In this document: positions 35,197 through 44,335 of the stretch, piece by piece | Layout of the letters: the number at the start of each line of letters is the position of its first letter | Numbering within the stretch: the first letter of the stretch is position 1 | Assembly (NCBI RefSeq): GCF_039523335.1 | Contig: NZ_BAAAFC010000001.1 | Location: 2,604,001 to 2,668,000 of the forward strand | DNA: 64,000 bases | Reading direction: 5' to 3' | Origin: Marinobacter szutsaonensis | Lineage (GTDB): Bacteria > Pseudomonadota > Gammaproteobacteria > Pseudomonadales > Oleiphilaceae | Translations under genes and position numbers: made by a program | The notes under the pieces: generated by a model | What the model was told of the DNA's origin: nothing | Databases searched by the model: none | What the model saw: the letters and a program-made list of their open reading frames with translations, nothing else

Positions 35197-36638
35197 GCGA
35201 GCGCATACCTGTTACCGAACTGACCGACGGTTTCCGGGACCGGGCGGAAGTCGCGCTGGCGGACGGCCAGCTGCGGACCAACTTCCGCACCGCCATGGAC
35301 TCCTTGATGAAAAAACGGGCCGACGCCTTCCCCGACGAGGAGGAACGCGAGGGCCTGCGGGAGCTGGGCAACCGGATCAAGGCCCGGGCCCTGTCCCGGC
35401 TGCCGGACCTGCTCGAACAGCTGGAAGCGAAGCTGACCGACAACGGCGTGAAGGTTCACTGGGCCGAAACCACCGAACAGGCCAACGAGATTGTCCATGG
35501 CATCATCCAGGCCCGCCAGGGCTCGCAGGTGGTGAAGGGCAAGTCCATGGTCAGCGAGGAAATGGAGATGAACGACTACCTCGCCGAGCGCGGGGTAGAG
35601 TGCCTGGAGTCGGATATGGGCGAGTACATCGTCCAGCTCGACGGTGAGAAACCCTCCCACATCATCATGCCGGCCATCCATAAGAACCGTAGTCAGGTGT
35701 CGAAGCTGTTCCACGACAAGCTCGGGGTGGAGGAAACCGACGACGTCAACGAGCTGATCCAGATTGGCCGCCGCACCCTGCGCCGCAAGTTCATGGAGGC
35801 GGATGTCGGGGTTTCCGGTGTGAACTTTGCCATTGCCGAGACCGGCACCCTGCTGCTGGTGGAGAACGAGGGCAACGGCCGGATGAGCACCACCGCGCCA
35901 CCGGTCCATATTGCCGTAACCGGAATCGAGAAGGTGGTGGAGAACCTGCGGGACGTCGTGCCGCTGCTGTCCCTGCTGACCCGTTCCGCCCTGGGTCAGC
36001 CGATCACCACCTACGTGAACATGATCTCCGGCCCGCGCAAGGCCGACGAGCTGGACGGCCCGGAGGAAGTGCACCTGGTGCTGCTGGATAACGGCCGCAG
36101 TGGCGCCTTCGCCGATGCCCAGATGCGCCAGACCCTCAACTGCATTCGCTGTGGCGCCTGTATGAATCACTGCCCGGTTTACACGCGGGTGGGTGGTCAT
36201 ACCTACGGTGAGGTTTATCCGGGGCCAATCGGAAAGATCATAACGCCGCACATGGTGGGACTGCACCAGGTGCCGGACCATCCCAGTGCGTCCTCACTGT
36301 GCGGCGCCTGCGGTGACGTGTGCCCGGTGAAGATCCCGATCCCGGAACTGCTCCAGCGCCTGCGCCAGGAGAATGTGAAAAGTCCGGCGGAAGGGGCGAA
36401 GGTGAAAGACGGTGGCGCCAAGTATTCCCGGAAGGAACGTCTGGTCTGGCGCTTCTGGCGGACCCTCAATAGCAGCCCGGTGCTCTACCGCCTGTTCCTC
36501 TGGGGAGCCACCCGGTTCCGCAAACTGACACCAAAAAATGTCGGTCCCTGGACCGAAAACCACACCGCGCCGGTTCCGGCCAAACGTTCCCTGCACGATC
36601 TGGCCCGGGAGCACCTGGCCCGTAACGGAGGGCAGTAA
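35193..36638 (+). CDS. lutB: Lactate utilisation iron-sulfur protein LutB (LldF)
   Basis: The 481-residue LutB subunit. A large N-terminal LUD domain (with SGVNFAIAETGTLLLVENEGN) is followed by two [4Fe-4S] motifs, CIRCGACMNHCPVY near residue 315 and CGACGDVCPVKIPIPE near 370. Coupled to lutA by a 4-bp overlap and one base before lutC. E. coli equivalents are YkgEFG. Confidence 0.94.
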   Translation: MSERIPVTELTDGFRDRAEVALADGQLRTNFRTAMDSLMKKRADAFPDEEEREGLRELGNRIKARALSRLPDLLEQLEAKLTDNGVKVHWAETTEQANEIVHGIIQARQGSQVVKGKSMVSEEMEMNDYLAERGVECLESDMGEYIVQLDGEKPSHIIMPAIHKNRSQVSKLFHDKLGVEETDDVNELIQIGRRTLRRKFMEADVGVSGVNFAIAETGTLLLVENEGNGRMSTTAPPVHIAVTGIEKVVENLRDVVPLLSLLTRSALGQPITTYVNMISGPRKADELDGPEEVHLVLLDNGRSGAFADAQMRQTLNCIRCGACMNHCPVYTRVGGHTYGEVYPGPIGKIITPHMVGLHQVPDHPSASSLCGACGDVCPVKIPIPELLQRLRQENVKSPAEGAKVKDGGAKYSRKERLVWRFWRTLNSSPVLYRLFLWGATRFRKLTPKNVGPWTENHTAPVPAKRSLHDLAREHLARNGGQ

Positions 36639-36639
36639 C

Positions 36640-37311
36640 ATGAGCGCCCGCAGCAATATCCTGAACAAGCTTCGCACCGGCCTGGCCGGCTCCATTCCGC
36701 GCCCGGACGACTTCGACGAGCGCCTGGTGACTGAACCCTGGCAGTATGCGCCGGAGGACCGGATCACGCGGCTGCGCAATCTGATGGAGGCGGTGCATAC
36801 CGAGATCCATCAGGTCAGCAGCGACAACTGGCCGGACAAGGTGGCCGAGATTCTGGCGGCGCGTAACCTATCCAACCTGCTGCATGCCCCGGCAACGGCC
36901 CATGGCCAGAAACTCGCGGAATACTGGCCGAAATCAGGCTCGTCCGCGCAACTGTTGGCCTATGACCGGCCGGTGGAGGAATGGAAGGAGGAGCTGTTCT
37001 GGGAGGTGGACGCGAGTATTACCGGCACCGTTGGTGCCATTGCTGCCACCGGCTCGCTGGTGCTCTGGCCGGACCGGCACGAGCCGAGGCTGATGAGCCT
37101 GCTGCCGCCGCTGCACATCGCCCTGCTCAAGGCCAGCCAAATCGAGGACAACCTGTACGCCATGATGCAGCGTCAGAACTGGTCGGCGGGTTTGCCCACC
37201 AACCTGTTGTTGGTGTCCGGTCCGTCCAAGACCGCGGATATCGAGCAGGTGCTGGCCTATGGCGCCCATGGCCCGAAGGAACTGGTGGTCCTAATTCTTG
37301 AGGACGTCTGA
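36640..37311 (+). CDS. lutC: Lactate utilisation protein LutC (LldG)
   Basis: Third subunit, 223 residues, LUD domain only. ATG 36640 is preceded by an ACGGAGG ribosome site; the longer frame overlaps lutB. The end of the protein carries SGPSKTADIEQVLAYGAHGP, the family's conserved tail. It is the last gene of the lactate operon and converges with the nitroreductase gene. Confidence 0.92.
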   Translation: MSARSNILNKLRTGLAGSIPRPDDFDERLVTEPWQYAPEDRITRLRNLMEAVHTEIHQVSSDNWPDKVAEILAARNLSNLLHAPATAHGQKLAEYWPKSGSSAQLLAYDRPVEEWKEELFWEVDASITGTVGAIAATGSLVLWPDRHEPRLMSLLPPLHIALLKASQIEDNLYAMMQRQNWSAGLPTNLLLVSGPSKTADIEQVLAYGAHGPKELVVLILEDV

Positions 37312-37322
37312 GGCGGGCGGGG

Positions 37323-38060
37323 TTACTTGACCCCGAACCCGCGCTTGTTGAGGAATTCCTTCATGTGGGGCCGCAGTTTGGTGGTGAACAGCGGCTTCAG
37401 CTCCTTCGACCAGTTGGAATCCTTGTTGCCACCGGTGCGGTCCAGGTAATACTGGTGCATGGTGTCGTCGAACGCGGCGACCTGCTCCTCGTCCTTGCTG
37501 TCATCGTAATAATCTTCCTTGAGGATGGTCTCCAGCGGCAGCCGGGGCTTAACTTCCGGATCCTGATCCGGATAGCCAAGGCTCATGCCGAACACCGGGT
37601 AGACGTGCTCCGGCAATTTCAGGATCTCGGCCACCCGGGCCGGATCATTCCGGATCCCGCCCACGTAACACAGCCCGAGGCCCTCGGATTCGGCGGCAAC
37701 CGCCACGTTCTGGGCCATCAGGGCAGCGTCCACACTGGCCACCACCAGTTGCTCGGTCATGCCCCGGACCACATCCGCACCGGCCCGCTCGGCGGCTTCG
37801 GTGGAGCGTTTCATGTCGGCGCAGAACACCAGGAAATCCGAAGCTTCCACCACATGGGCCTGGCCACCGGCCAGTTCAGAAATCTTAAGGCGGTTCTCCG
37901 GATTGACCACGTGGATGATGGAGTAGGCCTGCACATGGTTGGAGGTGGCGGCGCACTGGCCGGCACGAACCAGCTCCTCCAGCAGCTCATGGGGGATCTT
38001 CTGGTCCTTGAACTTGCGGATGGAACGGTGGGATTTCAGGAGTTCAATGGTCGGATTCAT
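37323..38060 (-). CDS. NADPH-dependent nitroreductase/flavin reductase, NfsA type
   Basis: A 245-residue flavoprotein of the nitroreductase family, NfsA/Frp branch. The start is ATG 38060; the upstream extension lacks a ribosome site. FMN and family motifs are RSIRKF, RAGQCAATSNHVQAYS, and GLCYVGGIRNDPARVAEIL with PVFGMSLGYP. It would reduce nitro compounds or quinones using NADPH. Length matches NfsA (240). No operon partner; physiological role unclear. Confidence 0.88.
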   Translation of the reverse strand: MNPTIELLKSHRSIRKFKDQKIPHELLEELVRAGQCAATSNHVQAYSIIHVVNPENRLKISELAGGQAHVVEASDFLVFCADMKRSTEAAERAGADVVRGMTEQLVVASVDAALMAQNVAVAAESEGLGLCYVGGIRNDPARVAEILKLPEHVYPVFGMSLGYPDQDPEVKPRLPLETILKEDYYDDSKDEEQVAAFDDTMHQYYLDRTGGNKDSNWSKELKPLFTTKLRPHMKEFLNKRGFGVK

Positions 38061-38171
38061 GGGGTCTCTCTGATTTCTGGCTTTCAGGTAGCATACGAAA
38101 CAAGTCACAATAATCGGTTCAGTGGCCGCAAGGCAAACGGCCGATAAACCCGTTCCCCGGAGATTACGCTC

Positions 38172-39380
38172 TTGTCTGCTGACGAGACCAAACGAAACTT
38201 CGTTTCCGTCTGCGTATCGCTGACGTTCTGTTTTGTCGTCTACTCAATGTTGCTGGTGACGGTGCCGGTCTACAGTCTGGAGTTGGGTGCGACCCCGCTG
38301 ATGCTGGGCGTGGTGCTGAGTTCCCAGTACCTGCTCCCGTTTCTGCTGGCCATTCCGCTCGGCGGTGTGGTCACGCGCCATGGGGGACGGGTGACCCTGG
38401 TGGCGGGCGCGCTGGTCATGGTGGTGGGGCTGGTGTTGATGCAGGCGCTGCCGGGCTTCTATGGCCTGATTGCCGGCCAGCTGCTGGTCGGGCTGGCCCA
38501 TCTGCAGATGGTGCTCTCGGCGCAGACCGTGATCTCGTCACTGGCGACGGGGCCCAGGTTGGAAGGTTATTTCGGGTGGTATGCGACCTGGCTGTCAGGC
38601 GGACAGGTGATTGGGCCGCTGATTGCCGGCGGCTGGATCGAGTTGACCGGAGGCGTTGGCAATCTTTTCCTGGTGATGGCCGCCATCGCCCTGGCTGGCG
38701 GCGTTACCGGCCTACTGCTGACCGGCGAGGCGAACCGGGGCGAGCGGGTAGCCCGGTCGCAAACCGGATTTAGGGCCCAGGCCAGGCTGATGCGGGAGAA
38801 TACCGGTGTACAGGTTTCCGTACTGATTACGGTCGCCGGCATGTTTGCGCTGGGCGTCTACGGCAGCTACCTCCCCGTCTATCTCGATAGCCTCGAGATG
38901 AGCGCCGCGGTGATCGGTGTTCTGGTCAGCCTGCGGGCGGGGGTGTCCATGCTCTCACGCCCCTTCATTCCGAGGATCATTGCCTGGGTGGGCGGCCGGG
39001 AAAACGCGACCTATCTGTCCCTGGGGACGCTTTCGATTGGTCTGGGCTGCCTCGGATTTGCCGGGAATGCGCCCCTCGTGGCGATTTTGTCCGTCCTGGT
39101 GGGGCTGGGTGCGGGCCTGTGCCAACCCCTGTCGATGGTGGTGCTGGCGGAAAGTGTTGAGAAAGCCCAGCGAGCCGGCGCGCTCGGTATGCGGCTGATG
39201 GCCAACCGGGCGATCCATTTCCTGGCCCCGTTGCTGTTCGGCGCTATCCTGGCAGCGAGTGGGTTTGGCGTGTCGTTTGCCCTGTCCGGGATTGTGGTGG
39301 CGGTGGTTGCCGGAGTGCTGTACCGATTCGGGTTTTCACTCCCCGGTGCCTCGGTAAGACAAGAGACGAAACGCGAGTGA
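38172..39380 (+). CDS. MFS transporter of unknown substrate
   Basis: A 402-residue major facilitator with 12 hydrophobic segments. The start is a TTG at 38172 with CGGAGA upstream. The usual loop 2-3 DRxGRR motif is weak (VVTRHGGRVTLV), and the second half repeats it as PRIIAWVGGREN. The gene stands alone between the nitroreductase and the cytosine operon. No substrate can be named. Confidence 0.82.
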   Translation: MSADETKRNFVSVCVSLTFCFVVYSMLLVTVPVYSLELGATPLMLGVVLSSQYLLPFLLAIPLGGVVTRHGGRVTLVAGALVMVVGLVLMQALPGFYGLIAGQLLVGLAHLQMVLSAQTVISSLATGPRLEGYFGWYATWLSGGQVIGPLIAGGWIELTGGVGNLFLVMAAIALAGGVTGLLLTGEANRGERVARSQTGFRAQARLMRENTGVQVSVLITVAGMFALGVYGSYLPVYLDSLEMSAAVIGVLVSLRAGVSMLSRPFIPRIIAWVGGRENATYLSLGTLSIGLGCLGFAGNAPLVAILSVLVGLGAGLCQPLSMVVLAESVEKAQRAGALGMRLMANRAIHFLAPLLFGAILAASGFGVSFALSGIVVAVVAGVLYRFGFSLPGASVRQETKRE

Positions 39381-39410
39381 GCGTTGGCTGCACTGAAATG
39401 AAAACTGGCC

Positions 39411-39423
39411 GTGCTTTTTGCAC
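39411..39423. repeat. Upstream palindromic element 1 of the cytosine operon
   Basis: GTGCTTTTTGCAC, a 4-bp inverted repeat around five T residues. A near-identical copy lies 50 bp on at 39473. Both lie at a distance from the sigma-54 promoter that fits activator sites. Confidence 0.5.
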
Positions 39424-39429
39424 CAGAAC

Positions 39430-39465
39430 AAGGCGAAGACGTCTCCCAAGAGGCCTCTTCGCCTT
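39430..39465. repeat. 10-bp inverted repeat between the two upstream elements
   Basis: AAGGCGAAGA pairs exactly with TCTTCGCCTT 16 bases later. It follows the MFS gene stop by about 50 bp, so it could be part of that gene's end, or it could contribute to activator binding. No U-run follows directly. Confidence 0.45.
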
Positions 39466-39472
39466 CCTGGTT

Positions 39473-39485
39473 GTGCATTTTGCAC
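39473..39485. repeat. Upstream palindromic element 2 of the cytosine operon
   Basis: GTGCATTTTGCAC, 12 of 13 bases identical to element 1. The pair frames the 10-bp inverted repeat. The half-site order (GTGC then GCAC) is opposite to the textbook NtrC site, so the activator is uncertain. Confidence 0.5.
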
Positions 39486-39532
39486 ATCTCTGAGCCTCTC
39501 CTTGTGAGTGCATTAGGGATTTAACTGCTACA

Positions 39533-39548
39533 TGGCACGGACGTTGCG
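39533..39548 (+). promoter_or_regulatory. Sigma-54 (RpoN) promoter for codB-pucR-codA
   Basis: TGGCACGGACGTTGCG matches the -24/-12 consensus TGGCAC-N5-TTGC at every fixed base, with the GG and GC ten bases apart. Transcription should start near 39559. This places the ATG at 39549 before the transcript and supports ATG 39588 as the codB start. Confidence 0.88.
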
Positions 39549-39587
39549 ATGTCTTCAGTGAGTTTTCACCACAGAGAGACAAAGGCA

Positions 39588-40871
39588 ATGACCTCACAAG
39601 TATCCCCTCAGGAACAGGACTATCCTCTGAGCCCGGTTCCCATGGACCAGCGCCGCAGTATCTGGTCCATGGGCCTGGTACTCCTCGGCTTCACCTTTTT
39701 TACCGCGACCATGTGGGCCGGTGGCAGCATTGGTGTAGCGTTCGATTTTTCCACCATGCTGCTGGTGCTGGCAGTCGGTAATCTGCTGCTCGGTACCTAC
39801 GCCGCGATACTTGGCTACATCGCCGCCAAAACCGGCCTGAACACCGCGCTGATGAGCCGCTTCACCTTTGGTGAGCTGGGCAGCAAGTTGTCTGACTTCA
39901 TTCTCGGTTTTACCCAGATTGGCTGGTACGCCTGGGGCACGGCAACCATGGCCATTCTCCTGGTCAAGCTGACCGGTCTTCCAGAAAGCTGGACCACGCC
40001 GCTGATGGTGGTGTTCGGGTTCGGCTTCTGTATCACTGCCTTTATTGGCTACAAGGGGCTGGAGATGCTGTCCCGCTTTGCGGTACCGGCCATGATCATT
40101 CTGGTGGCGGTAAGCATGACCATTGCGACGTCTGATGCCGGAGGATTCGCCGGATTGCTGGCCATTACTCCTGCCGATGACATGACGGTGGCTGCTGCGA
40201 TTACCCTGGTATTCGGTACATTCGTCAGTGGCGGCACCCAGGCCACCAACTGGACCCGCTTTGCCAGATCCGGCAAGACCGCCGTGATCGCAACCCTGGC
40301 GGCGTTTTTCCTTGGCAACGGTCTGATGACCCTGATCGGCGCCTTCGGCGCACTGGTGTACCAGCAGGCAGACATCGTTGACATCATGGTGGCCCAGGGC
40401 CTGGCAACGCTCGGCATCCTCATGCTGTTCCTGAATCTCTGGACGACGCAGGATAATACCGTATACAACTTTGCGGTCGCCGGCTGCAACATGTTGCGTA
40501 CCCGTCGACGCAAGTCGGTGACCATCGGTGGTGCCGCCATCGGCACTGCACTGGCTGTCATGGGTATGTATGAGTGGCTGATCCCGTTCCTGGTGCTGCT
40601 GGGAACCTTCATTCCGCCCATTGGTGGCGTCATCATGGCCAGCTACTTTATTGGCTACAAGCGCCAGTACCCGGCCCTTGAGGACGTGACCCTGCCGGCG
40701 TTCAACGTGCCGGGGCTGGCTGCCTATGCCATCGGCTCCGCGGCGGCCTACACCTCGCCCTGGATTGCGCCGATTGTCGGGGTGCTGGTTGCGGCGGCAA
40801 GCTATGGACTTGTGCTGCTGGTCAGCGACGCGGTGCGCGAGCGCCGGGCCCAGGTCCTGGGAGTCGCGTAA
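39588..40871 (+). CDS. codB: Cytosine permease CodB (NCS1 family)
   Basis: Inner-membrane cytosine:cation symporter, 427 residues with 12 membrane segments. ATG 39588 has AAAGG just upstream and lies 29 bases after the predicted sigma-54 start site. QRRSIWSMGLVLLGFTFFTA and FGTFVSGGTQATNWTRFARS are NCS1/CodB landmarks. First of three genes; the next begins at the base after its stop. Together with codA it lets the cell take up cytosine and use its amino nitrogen. Confidence 0.93.
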   Translation: MTSQVSPQEQDYPLSPVPMDQRRSIWSMGLVLLGFTFFTATMWAGGSIGVAFDFSTMLLVLAVGNLLLGTYAAILGYIAAKTGLNTALMSRFTFGELGSKLSDFILGFTQIGWYAWGTATMAILLVKLTGLPESWTTPLMVVFGFGFCITAFIGYKGLEMLSRFAVPAMIILVAVSMTIATSDAGGFAGLLAITPADDMTVAAAITLVFGTFVSGGTQATNWTRFARSGKTAVIATLAAFFLGNGLMTLIGAFGALVYQQADIVDIMVAQGLATLGILMLFLNLWTTQDNTVYNFAVAGCNMLRTRRRKSVTIGGAAIGTALAVMGMYEWLIPFLVLLGTFIPPIGGVIMASYFIGYKRQYPALEDVTLPAFNVPGLAAYAIGSAAAYTSPWIAPIVGVLVAAASYGLVLLVSDAVRERRAQVLGVA

Positions 40872-41573
40872 GTGAGCCTGCAATGCCGAGACATTCCGCA
40901 ACTTCCGGGCCTCGGAGCGATTCAGCTCCGGGGCGGGAGTTCCGGCGGGGGCAACTCGGTGCGCTGGCCTTACCTGGCGGAGAATCGTTCTTTCCGGCAG
41001 TGGGTCAGGGGCGGCGAGTTGGTGTTTGTCACCGGGATCAGTCGCCACCGCAGTCCGGAGAACCTGGCCGAGTGTCTCTACGAGGGCAGGGACTGCCGCA
41101 TCTCGGGGCTCGTCGTACTGACCGGCGATGCCTATATCGGTCAGTTGCCAGCCATGTTGAGCCGTCTGGCGGATGAGCTTGCCATACCGTTGTTCGAGCA
41201 GCCGTACTCTCTGCCGCTGGTGGATGTGACCGAGACCATCGCCAGGGCCATTCTGACCGAGGAGCAGGCACGAGAGCCCGAGGGTGACAGTCTGGCCGAT
41301 GCCCTGGTGGCCCGCCTCGGCGGTCATCAGCTGGACAAACTCATCGGTCAGTATTGGCCCGGGTTGCAGGACTGTCTTGCCGGGAGTGCCGATCTCCTCG
41401 AAGCCTGGCTGGCCAAGCGGGGCAATCAATGTGCCATGGCCGAGGCGCTTGGCTGCCACAGAAACACCATCCGGAACCGGATGAACCGGTTGGCGGAGGA
41501 CATGCCTCCGCAGGCCGATCCGAATGAAACCTTCAAGACCCTGGTGCTGGCCCACCTGCTGTCACAGCGTTGA
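40872..41573 (+). CDS. Short PucR-like transcriptional regulator
   Basis: A 233-residue regulator between codB and codA, starting with GTG immediately after the codB stop. Residues 1-130 resemble the N-terminal PucR (purine catabolism regulator) domain, with ELVFVTGI and a following RISGLVVL-type sheet. Residues about 180-225 form the PucR-type helix-turn-helix, seen as EALGCHRNTIRNRMNRL. The usual central GAF-like region is missing, so it is about half the family's common length. It has no AAA+ domain and cannot itself activate sigma-54 promoters. Ligand may be cytosine or uracil. Confidence 0.82.
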   Translation: MSLQCRDIPQLPGLGAIQLRGGSSGGGNSVRWPYLAENRSFRQWVRGGELVFVTGISRHRSPENLAECLYEGRDCRISGLVVLTGDAYIGQLPAMLSRLADELAIPLFEQPYSLPLVDVTETIARAILTEEQAREPEGDSLADALVARLGGHQLDKLIGQYWPGLQDCLAGSADLLEAWLAKRGNQCAMAEALGCHRNTIRNRMNRLAEDMPPQADPNETFKTLVLAHLLSQR

Positions 41574-41603
41574 GCCGGGTCAGAGTGAGAATGTGGAGAT
41601 ATT

Positions 41604-42833
41604 ATGACTGAAAGTCTGAATGCCATTGTCAACGCCCGGCTGCAGGGCCGTGAGGGACTGTATCAACTGACCATCGCCGATGGCCGGTTCAGCAGCATCA
41701 CGGCCCAGTCGGCACCGGCCCATGCCGAAGAGAACCAGCTGGACGCCGGCGGGAACCTGGTCGCTCCTCCCTTTGTGGAGCCGCACATCCACCTGGATGC
41801 GGCCATGACCGCCGGCGAGCCACGCTGGAACCAGAGCGGAACGCTGTTCGAAGGCATAGAATGCTGGTCCGAGCGCAAAGCCAGCCTGACCCGCGACGAC
41901 GTGATCGGCCGGGCCGAGCAGACGCTGAAACTGTTTGCTGATCATGGTATTCAGTATGTCCGCACTCATGTGGATGTGACAGACCCCAAGCTGACCGGCC
42001 TCAAGGCCATGCTTGAGGTACGTGAGCGCATGGCGGAAACGGTGGATCTCCAGATCGTGGCTTTCCCGCAGGAGGGCCTCTGGTCATTTCCGCAGGGTAA
42101 GGAGCTGATGGAGGAGGCGGTGCGCCTTGGCGCCGATGTGGTTGGTGGCATTCCCCATTTCGAATTCACCCGGGATTACGGTGTTGAATCGGTGCGTTGG
42201 CTGGTGGAGTTGGCCCATAAGCACGACCGCCTGGTAGACGTGCATTGTGACGAGATCGACGATCCCGAATCCCGCTTCCTGGAGGTTCTGGCTGCCGAAG
42301 CTCTCCGGCTCGATTATGGCTCCCGGGTCACCGCAAGCCATACCTGTGCCATGGGATCGTACAACGATCATTACTGCAGCCGGCTGTTCCGGTTGTTGAA
42401 GAAATCCGGCCTGCGCTTCCTGTCGATGCCCACCGAGAGTCTGCACCTGCAGGGTCGATTTGACGGTTACCCGAAACGGCGCGGCCTGACCCGGGTGCCG
42501 GAACTGCTTGATGCGGGGCTGAAGGTAGCGTTTGGCCAGGATTCCATCCGCGACCCCTGGTACCCCTTGGGGAACGGCAACATGCTGCGGACCCTGGATG
42601 TCGGCCTGCACGCCTGCCATATGCTCGGGATGGGCTGGATTGATCGATCCCTGGAACTCATCACCGACAACGGTGCCGCGGCCCTGGATCTGCAAGAGTA
42701 TGGCATCGAGGAAGGGTTACCCGCCCGCTGCGTGGTGCTGCAGGGACAGTCCCCCTATGAGGTGTTGTTGGGGCAGCTTCCGGTTATGGCCTCGGTTCGG
42801 GATGGCCGGGTGATTGTCAGCCGTCAGGGGTAA
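41604..42833 (+). CDS. codA: Cytosine deaminase CodA
   Basis: Deaminates cytosine to uracil and ammonia, 409 residues, amidohydrolase superfamily. Metal-binding HIHLD is near residue 63, the [18 protein letters not shown] stretch follows, [10 protein letters not shown] holds the next His and catalytic Glu, SHTCAMGS comes later and [19 protein letters not shown] holds the catalytic Asp. All active-site blocks of E. coli CodA are present. Third gene of the operon, 30 bp after the regulator. Uracil would be used in salvage or degraded elsewhere. Confidence 0.94.
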   Translation: MTESLNAIVNARLQGREGLYQLTIADGRFSSITAQSAPAHAEENQLDAGGNLVAPPFVEPHIHLDAAMTAGEPRWNQSGTLFEGIECWSERKASLTRDDVIGRAEQTLKLFADHGIQYVRTHVDVTDPKLTGLKAMLEVRERMAETVDLQIVAFPQEGLWSFPQGKELMEEAVRLGADVVGGIPHFEFTRDYGVESVRWLVELAHKHDRLVDVHCDEIDDPESRFLEVLAAEALRLDYGSRVTASHTCAMGSYNDHYCSRLFRLLKKSGLRFLSMPTESLHLQGRFDGYPKRRGLTRVPELLDAGLKVAFGQDSIRDPWYPLGNGNMLRTLDVGLHACHMLGMGWIDRSLELITDNGAAALDLQEYGIEEGLPARCVVLQGQSPYEVLLGQLPVMASVRDGRVIVSRQG

Positions 42834-42910
42834 CAGCCATTCTCGCATCGGCTATTTCCGGGGGATCGTCGTGGTAAAGTGTCGGCTTTCTTGCAGTAGG
42901 AAATCACACC

Positions 42911-43876
42911 ATGACCCTCAAAGTTTTGATGATCGGTGCCGGTGGGATCGGCGCCTATTATGCAGCCCGGCTCGCAAAGGCAGGCCATGACGTTGTGCTC
43001 ACGGCCCGGGGCGATCACCTGACCGCCCTGCAAAGCCAGGGGCTTCGCGTGGATTACGACGGCGAGAGGCTGGACTGCCAGTTACCGGCGGTCGACCACA
43101 CAACACTGGTGCAGAATTACCAGCCGGATGACTTTGATCTAGTTGCGGTTGCCCTGAAATCGACCGCGACCGGACCGGTGATGGAGGAGCTCGGCGACTG
43201 GCTCCGGGCCGGCTCCGTGCCGGTGCTTTCTCTGCAAAACGGCGTGGACAATGAACCACTGATTGCCGATGTCGTCGGGGAAAAGCGGGTGCTGGGCGGT
43301 CTGGCTGTGCGCATCGGGGGACATATCGTCGAGCCCGGTAAAGTATTCGCGGAGGGTGTGGCTCAGGTTGTAATGGGAGCCTGGCCGCAAGCAGACGATC
43401 AGAACGATGCCCGGTTGCCGCTACTTGATCGCCTTGAGAATGCGTTCAATGAAGCCGGGATTCCCACCACCGTTACCGACAACATCCGTTACGAACTCTG
43501 GCGCAAGCTGGTCATCAACAACGGCGTCAACCCGCTCTCGGCCCTGACCGGGCTGGATACCCGCAGCCTGACCCATCACCCGGAATTCGGCAAGATCGTC
43601 TACGGCATGATGGCGGAGACGGTGGAGGCCTCAAAGGCGGATGGGGTAAACCTTGGCCAGAAGGATCTGGACGAGATGTTCGACCTGATCAGCAACTTCA
43701 ACGCCATCAAGACGTCCATGCTGGTGGACAAGGAAAAGGGCCGGCCGCTGGAGCTGGACAGCATCGCCGGGGCGGTGCTCCGGCGATGCGAACGTCTGGG
43801 CATTCCGGCTCCCTACACCCGGACCGTCAATGCCTTGCTGCAATTCCAGGAGAGTGGGGATCACTCGGTGCCGTAA
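42911..43876 (+). CDS. panE: 2-dehydropantoate 2-reductase
   Basis: A 321-residue ketopantoate reductase that uses NADPH to make pantoate for coenzyme A. GAGGIGAYYAARLAKAG (nucleotide-binding, residues 8-24), LQNGVDN in the middle and ELWRKLVINNGVNPLSAL with the catalytic Lys are visible. Several paralogues with other 2-ketoacid substrates exist in this family, so the pathway role is likely but not proven. Its end overlaps the minus-strand gene at 43861 by 16 bp. Confidence 0.86.
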   Translation: MTLKVLMIGAGGIGAYYAARLAKAGHDVVLTARGDHLTALQSQGLRVDYDGERLDCQLPAVDHTTLVQNYQPDDFDLVAVALKSTATGPVMEELGDWLRAGSVPVLSLQNGVDNEPLIADVVGEKRVLGGLAVRIGGHIVEPGKVFAEGVAQVVMGAWPQADDQNDARLPLLDRLENAFNEAGIPTTVTDNIRYELWRKLVINNGVNPLSALTGLDTRSLTHHPEFGKIVYGMMAETVEASKADGVNLGQKDLDEMFDLISNFNAIKTSMLVDKEKGRPLELDSIAGAVLRRCERLGIPAPYTRTVNALLQFQESGDHSVP

Positions 43877-44193
43877 CGGTCCTCGGACCAGGCCATCAGG
43901 CTGCGCTTCTGCAGTTGCGTCAGCAGGCTGTTGATGCCGGCGAGCATCAGGAACACGAAAATGCCGAAAGGCACCACGGCGTGAATCTCGGGGTTTGGTG
44001 CCGCGGTAGCTGGCACCAGGATCAGGCCGATGCCGTTACGCAGCAGCCGGACGCCGAGGATGCTGTAATGGAATCCCGGCTGAAGGGTGTTGGCCGGTCC
44101 CGTCAGAGTGCGTCCCAGCACGGGTAACAGGTGTACTGTGTTCAGAAGCAGAACGATAAAGATAAGTGTCTGGGCTACTTGTAAAATTGTCAT
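43861..44193 (-). CDS. Small membrane protein of unknown function
   Basis: A 110-residue protein with three hydrophobic segments (about residues 3-27, 43-66 and 71-92). I do not recognise a family. It has a proper ATG at 44193 and codon use like its neighbours. The C-terminal tail is charged (KRSLMAWSEDRYGTE). It overlaps the end of panE by 16 bp on the opposite strand and is convergent with it; the alginate operon ends upstream in the same direction. Confidence 0.6.
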   Translation of the reverse strand: MTILQVAQTLIFIVLLLNTVHLLPVLGRTLTGPANTLQPGFHYSILGVRLLRNGIGLILVPATAAPNPEIHAVVPFGIFVFLMLAGINSLLTQLQKRSLMAWSEDRYGTE

Positions 44194-44292
44194 GGTACTG
44201 GGCGGAAAAGTAAAAACAGCGGGTTAAAAAACGGGTTGTGATTATCCCCGATTGGCGCTTTTTTATCCAGTGTCTGGCGCATCCGGCCAGGG

Positions 44293-44331
44293 GGATAACC
44301 TGACACCCCGTTGGTGAGGGCCAGGTTATCC
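44293..44331. other. 10-bp inverted repeat downstream of algC
   Basis: GGATAACCTG and its exact complement CAGGTTATCC enclose a smaller CACC/GGTG hairpin. It starts five bases after the algC stop on the minus strand. No U-run follows, so it may mark the 3' end by processing or Rho-dependent termination. Confidence 0.65.
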
Positions 44332-44335
44332 GGTC

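Noticed and set aside
39549..39587. Upstream-extended start for codB at 39549
   Set aside because: It precedes the transcription start predicted from the sigma-54 promoter, and a ribosome site exists for ATG 39588.
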